Assembly (NCBI GenBank): GCA_001662425.1
Contig: BDDC01002391.1
Span: forward strand, 1,697 to 13,391
Length of the DNA stretch: 11,695 nt
Direction of reading: 5' to 3'
DNA from: Chlamydomonas sphaeroides
Taxonomy: Eukaryota > Chlorophyta > Chlorophyceae > Chlamydomonadales > Chlamydomonadaceae
In this document: one piece after another, positions 8,829 through 11,695 of the stretch
How the letters are laid out: each line of letters starts with the position of its first letter
How positions within the stretch are numbered: the first letter of the stretch is position 1
Made by a program: the position numbers and the translations under genes
The notes under the pieces: model-generated
Seen by the model: only the letters and a program-made list of their open reading frames with translations
What the model was told of the DNA's origin: nothing
Database searches by the model: none

Positions 8829-9094
8829 GGCAGTCAGATATGTGGCGTGGTGTCACCAATCGAGCGCAAGCGAAGGTACGCGGCAAGTGTTTTAGCCGCT
8901 GAGTTGCGCCATGTGTGGACGGTGTGGAGGCCTTCGACTTCGTGTGCTACTGCAGCACCGACGCAACAGGGAGTCGGGTGGGTGAAACAGGAAGTTGGAC
9001 CAGACCCCATACACCATGCCGCGTGTCACAAATGCCCTGTTCACCCCGCAAACCCCACACTGGCCCCATCCAACTCCGCTTCCCCCCTGCGCCT
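8829..9094 (-). other. Short spacer between two tandem minus-strand genes
   Basis: These 266 bp separate the esterase TGA from the ATG of the repeat-protein gene. They must hold the 5' UTR and promoter of the latter and the 3' end of the former, unless the genes share a transcript. I saw no TGTAA on the minus strand here and no clear TATA box. Confidence 0.55.
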
Positions 9095-11141
9095 TCACTC
9101 CGAACCTTTCACTCCGCTCCCGAAATCCTTAGCTCTTGCCGCTATCGCAACGGCCGTCTCTACCGCCGACTCGGATGGCGCCCCCGAACCCCCCACCGCA
9201 ACGCTGTCGTCCACCACACCCGCTGCCGCCTCGCCGGCCTCCCCCGTTTCCCCTGCCTCTGCCTCTGCCTCCCCTGCCTCTGCCTCCTCCTCCCCCTCTC
9301 CAACCTCCTCCTCCCCCGCGCCCTCGCCTTCTTCCGCCGCCTGCACCGAGCCCGCCGCGGCGCCTCCTGCCTCCGGCGCCAGCAGGGCGCCGCTCTCCCC
9401 GCGCCGCATCGCAGCCGCCGAGCCGCCGGCGCTGCTGACCCGCATCTCGCCGCCGCCACCGCCGCCGTACGCGCCCATGTACGCCGCCTGGATCGCAGCT
9501 CCCGCCGCCCCCACCGCCGCCGGGCCCCAGCCCAGCGTCGCGGCGGCGGAGGCGGCGGGCGGCCCGCGCGGCAGGCCCGCCCGTACGACGGAGCTGTAGT
9601 ACACGTGGGCCTGGGGGCACGGGAAGGGGGGGCGTGAGGGTTGGTTGTGGGGCCGCACAGACACGCGCGGCAGTGCTGCGGCCCAAGGCGGCTGCGGCTG
9701 GCGCTGCAGGCGCTGCCGACACCCTGTTTTTGCCACCCGCAATGTATCGCTCTCCTGCAGCCCCGCCTCCACCCGGTACCCACCGTCTTGCCGCCAACCC
9801 CAGCAACCCCAAGGCCGCCCCCGGGACGCGCCCCATACCACCCCAGCCCCAAGCCCTGCTTCCCTAACCCCAATCCTTAATCCCTTGATACGTTCCCCCT
9901 GCCTGGCCCCACCATGGCCGCGCCCATGGCCGCCGCGCCGTCCTTGGTAAGGTGCACATGGAAGGGCCCGTACTCTTCAAAGAACTCAAAGCCCGCCATG
10001 TCCACCGCCAGCAGCCCGGGCAGCGAGGAGGCGGCAGCCAGCTGCGCGGCTCGCACCGCGGGCAGGTAGGGGAAGCAGCCGCGGCGGCGAGTGGCCATCA
10101 CCCCCAGCATCACCGGCAGCTGCGGAGGCGGGGGGCGGGCGGGGCATGCGTCGGGGTTTGGGGCAGCGTGGTCGAGGGTGCAGAGCGCTGCACGAGCAGG
10201 TGTCCACCACGACCAGCATGACTAGGGTTGGGCTGGTGTACAGCGCATGGTGGCCCGTAGTGGGCCATAGTGGGCCATAGTGGGCCAGCCCTGCCGCTGC
10301 TGGCGTCAGGTACAGAGGAGCCAACCCTGCAGCGGGGGATGTGGCAGCGGACGCGATGCAGCGGCGCTGCCAGCCCCCACCTGCGTGTGGTGGTGCGCGT
10401 GGCGGTGCCACCCCCAGCCACCCCCTCCTTCCCCTTCCCCACAAACCCTAACCTTGCACCGCTTCCCCTCCTTTCCACCTCCCCCACACCCCCCGCCCAC
10501 CTGCGTGTGGTGGGCGGCCAGGTCCCGCCGCACCGCCGCCACCAGGCCAGCCAGGTTGGCGCCGTAGGCCTCCGAGGGGCCGGGGCCGTGCCGCTCTTCC
10601 GCGTCCGCCTCGCCCTGCGGCCGCACGTGCACGGGGCAGCAAGTCATGCAGGTGGGGTGCGGCCGCCTGGCCCGGCTCGCGCCGCAGCTCGCACGGCCTT
10701 TTTGCAGCCGCCGCGCGCAGCCTGGCCAGCTTCGCGGCCGCGGCGGCCGCGCTGCTCTGGGTGCCTTGCCGAGCTGCAGCGCGAGGCTCCGCGGATGCCG
10801 GTGCGCAGCAGCAGCTCTGGCCGCTCCGCATGAGCCGTCGGGTCACCGCAGTCCACTGCCGTGGCATGAAGGCCCTCGCGGTACCCGGCCCCCGTGCCTC
10901 CGCAGCGGGCCGCGCCTCAAGGGAGCCCCCAACAGCTGCCCCAACAGCCCCGACCCGACCCGATTCAATTAAAACTAACTAAACCGCCCCCAAGGAAGCC
11001 GCTACAGCCGACCCCCCCCCTCAACGCAACCTGCCCAAGCCGAGCCCGGCCCGTCAGCCCCACCTGCACCCAGATCATGCCGCGCAGCCGGGGCACGCCG
11101 CCGCCCGGCAGCGGCGCCGCCAGCGCGGCCTTGGTGCGGGC
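9095..11141 (-). CDS. Carbohydrate acetylesterase, SASA / CE6 family (5' part off the window)
   Basis: Visible exons on the minus strand: 11141-11064, 10614-10501, 10119-9913 and 9610-9095 (TGA), lengths 78, 114, 207 and 516, all joined in phase 0. Donors are CAG|GTGGGG, CAG|GTGGGC and ATG|GTGGGG; acceptors are CCGCAG, CCGCAG, CCGCAG and CCCCAG. Joined, they give 304 residues with the block order of plant CE6 esterases such as Arabidopsis At4g34215: RTKAAL, then RLRGMIWVQGEADA (the W-x-Q-G-E-x-D block), AYGANLAGLVAAVRRDL, LPVMLGVMATRRRGCFPYLP, AVRAAQLAA, LAVDMAG, FHVHLTKDG and MAHVYYSS. These enzymes remove acetyl groups from carbohydrates (acetylxylan, O-acetylated sugars). The GQSN catalytic-Ser block would lie in exons right of the window. 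The family His is present in HLT, but the Asp usually three residues before it is replaced by Phe. After the domain comes a tail of about 160 Gly/Ala/Glu-rich residues absent from plant relatives. Confidence 0.8.
9611..9912 (-). other. Esterase intron (302 nt)
   Basis: It runs from ATG|GTGGGG to CCCCAG|GCC and joins MGAAM to AHVYYSS in phase 0, restoring the family's last helix. C-rich on the plus strand, with nothing else notable. Confidence 0.65.
10120..10500 (-). other. Esterase intron with a duplicated splice donor (381 nt)
   Basis: It joins HHTQ to LPVMLG. An 18-bp block covering the exon end and the donor (10496-10513) recurs exactly 120 bp into the intron (10376-10393). Three tandem copies of a 10-bp unit (AGTGGGCCAT on the plus strand) lie at 10259-10288. 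Confidence 0.65.
10259..10288 (+). repeat. Three tandem 10-bp units
   Basis: Unit AGTGGGCCAT at 10259, 10269 and 10279; the third copy ends AG instead of AT. It lies in an esterase intron and looks like a young microduplication. Confidence 0.8.
10615..11063 (-). other. Esterase intron (449 nt)
   Basis: It separates GMIWVQ from GEADA, splitting the conserved W-x-Q-G-E-x-D block. The donor is GTGGGG and the acceptor CGGCCGCAG. A local A/T-richer patch (about 10960-10985) stands out from the GC-rich surroundings; nothing else is recognised. Confidence 0.65.
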
Positions 11142-11420
11142 CTGCGGCGGATGGGGGCGGCGGGCATGAAATGGGTAGAGGTTGCGAAAGCCGCGACGAG
11201 GGTCCCGGTGCAGGCAACATCCCCAGCCCCCGCATGTTAGCGGGCCCCAGCGCACTCGGCTTCCCGTCTCGGCCGCGGGGGCAACGGGAGGCGGGGGCCG
11301 CGATCACCTCCGAAATCGGAGGCGGGAGCTGGGGGCAGTGCCGGCACGGACCCATCCCTGTCCTGCTGCCGACGTTTCCGCCGGGGGCGGTGCCGGGGGC
11401 AGTGCCGCGTCCCAATGCGT

Positions 11421-11460
11421 GCTCAGCGTGCTCAGCGTGCTCAGCATGCTCAGCGTGCTC
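11421..11460. repeat. 9-bp minisatellite, about 4.5 copies
   Basis: Unit GCTCAGCGT repeated at 11421, 11430, 11439 (one base changed, CAT) and 11448, then a partial copy that diverges. The period is a multiple of three, so frames stay open through it and produce spurious repeat peptides on both strands. Confidence 0.85.
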
Positions 11461-11632
11461 CGCAATAAGGCCGACTCGTCGCCAACACGGCATCCGACGC
11501 ATGCGAGGCCAAGAGCCGAAACGCCAGCGCACCAGCGGGCGGGCCGTGCTAATGGGGCCCACACCGCCGGCCGTGTCGCTGCTTCGCCGTCAACACGACA
11601 CCCCTGCACACGCACACGCGTGACCAACCCCC

Positions 11633-11695
11633 GCATCCCCCGCATCCCCCGCATCCCCCGCATCCCCCGCATCCCCCGCATCCCCCGCATCCCCC
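11633..11695. repeat. 9-bp minisatellite, 7 copies to the window edge
   Basis: Perfect units GCATCCCCC start at 11633 and repeat every 9 bp to the last base, so the array probably continues past the window. On the minus strand it reads as Met-Arg-Gly repeats, a by-product of the period rather than a protein. Confidence 0.9.

Larger units (their letters stand above)
11142..11695 (-). other. Right-edge intron of the esterase gene with minisatellites
   Basis: Upstream (on the minus strand) of the acceptor CCGCAG|GCC at 11141 I find no segment resembling the preceding esterase blocks, so this is read as an intron running past the window edge. It contains two 9-bp tandem repeats (11421-11460 and 11633-11695) and a 7-bp-arm palindrome at 11307-11322. 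Confidence 0.5.

Noticed and set aside
11142..11255. Unspliced extension of the esterase frame (GFRNLYPF before ARTKAAL), resembling the family's LY..RTKAAL spacing
   Set aside because: The spacing is too long, and a good acceptor (CCGCAG) sits directly before the conserved RTKAAL, so the extension is read as intron.
11171..11623. 150-codon plus-strand frame with Cys-Ser-Ala repeats
   Set aside because: The repeats come from a 9-bp minisatellite whose period preserves the frame; there is no support outside it.
11304..11690. Minus-strand frame starting with Met-Arg-Gly repeats
   Set aside because: It is also a by-product of the 9-bp minisatellite at the window edge.
11633..11695. Regular repeats resembling a CRISPR array
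   Set aside because: The units are contiguous 9-mers without spacers; this is a simple tandem repeat in algal nuclear DNA.

Overview
The window looks like nuclear DNA of a volvocine green alga (Chlamydomonas reinhardtii or a close relative). The reasons are very high GC in coding stretches, strongly G/C-biased third codon positions (GCC, GGC, CTG, CGC, AGC), GTGGG-type splice donors, short phase-0 exons in GC-rich introns, low-complexity Ala/Gly/Pro/Ser protein segments, and TGTAA polyadenylation motifs. No bacterial, organellar or CRISPR features were seen. All gene models here are read by eye from the sequence, with splice sites inferred from reading frame and family resemblance.

Left part (1 to about 2.1 kb): lower-GC sequence without convincing coding content. 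It may hold the 3' UTR of a gene lying to the left, with two TGTAA motifs near 824 and 917, followed by intergenic DNA. From about 2.08 to 3.47 kb there is a plus-strand gene for a disordered, basic and Ser/Gly/Pro-rich protein of unknown function. Its large terminal exon is clear; its first exon is tentative. About 1.3 kb of G/T-rich, UTR-like sequence follows and contains a tRNA-derived, SINE-like fragment at about 3.8 kb.

Middle and right: two minus-strand genes in tandem. The upstream one (exons between 11.14 and 9.10 kb, its 5' end beyond the right edge) encodes a carbohydrate esterase of the SASA / CE6 family. The second (8.83 to 6.06 kb) encodes a protein with a likely organelle presequence followed by degenerate helical repeats like those of OPR and FASTK-type organellar RNA-binding proteins. 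Only 266 bp separate the esterase stop from the next ATG, and no TGTAA lies in that gap, so the pair is a candidate for a dicistronic or overlapping transcription unit. The plus-strand gene and the repeat-protein gene converge on a 2.6 kb interval (3.47 to 6.06 kb) of presumed 3' UTR sequence.

The main points of interest are: a splice donor duplicated exactly 120 bp apart and in frame within the esterase gene; apparent loss of the family's catalytic Asp in that esterase; the tight tandem arrangement; a coding-like, frame-neutral cassette inside an intron of the repeat-protein gene; the tRNA-like relic; and a perfect 10-bp inverted repeat in the convergent 3' region.
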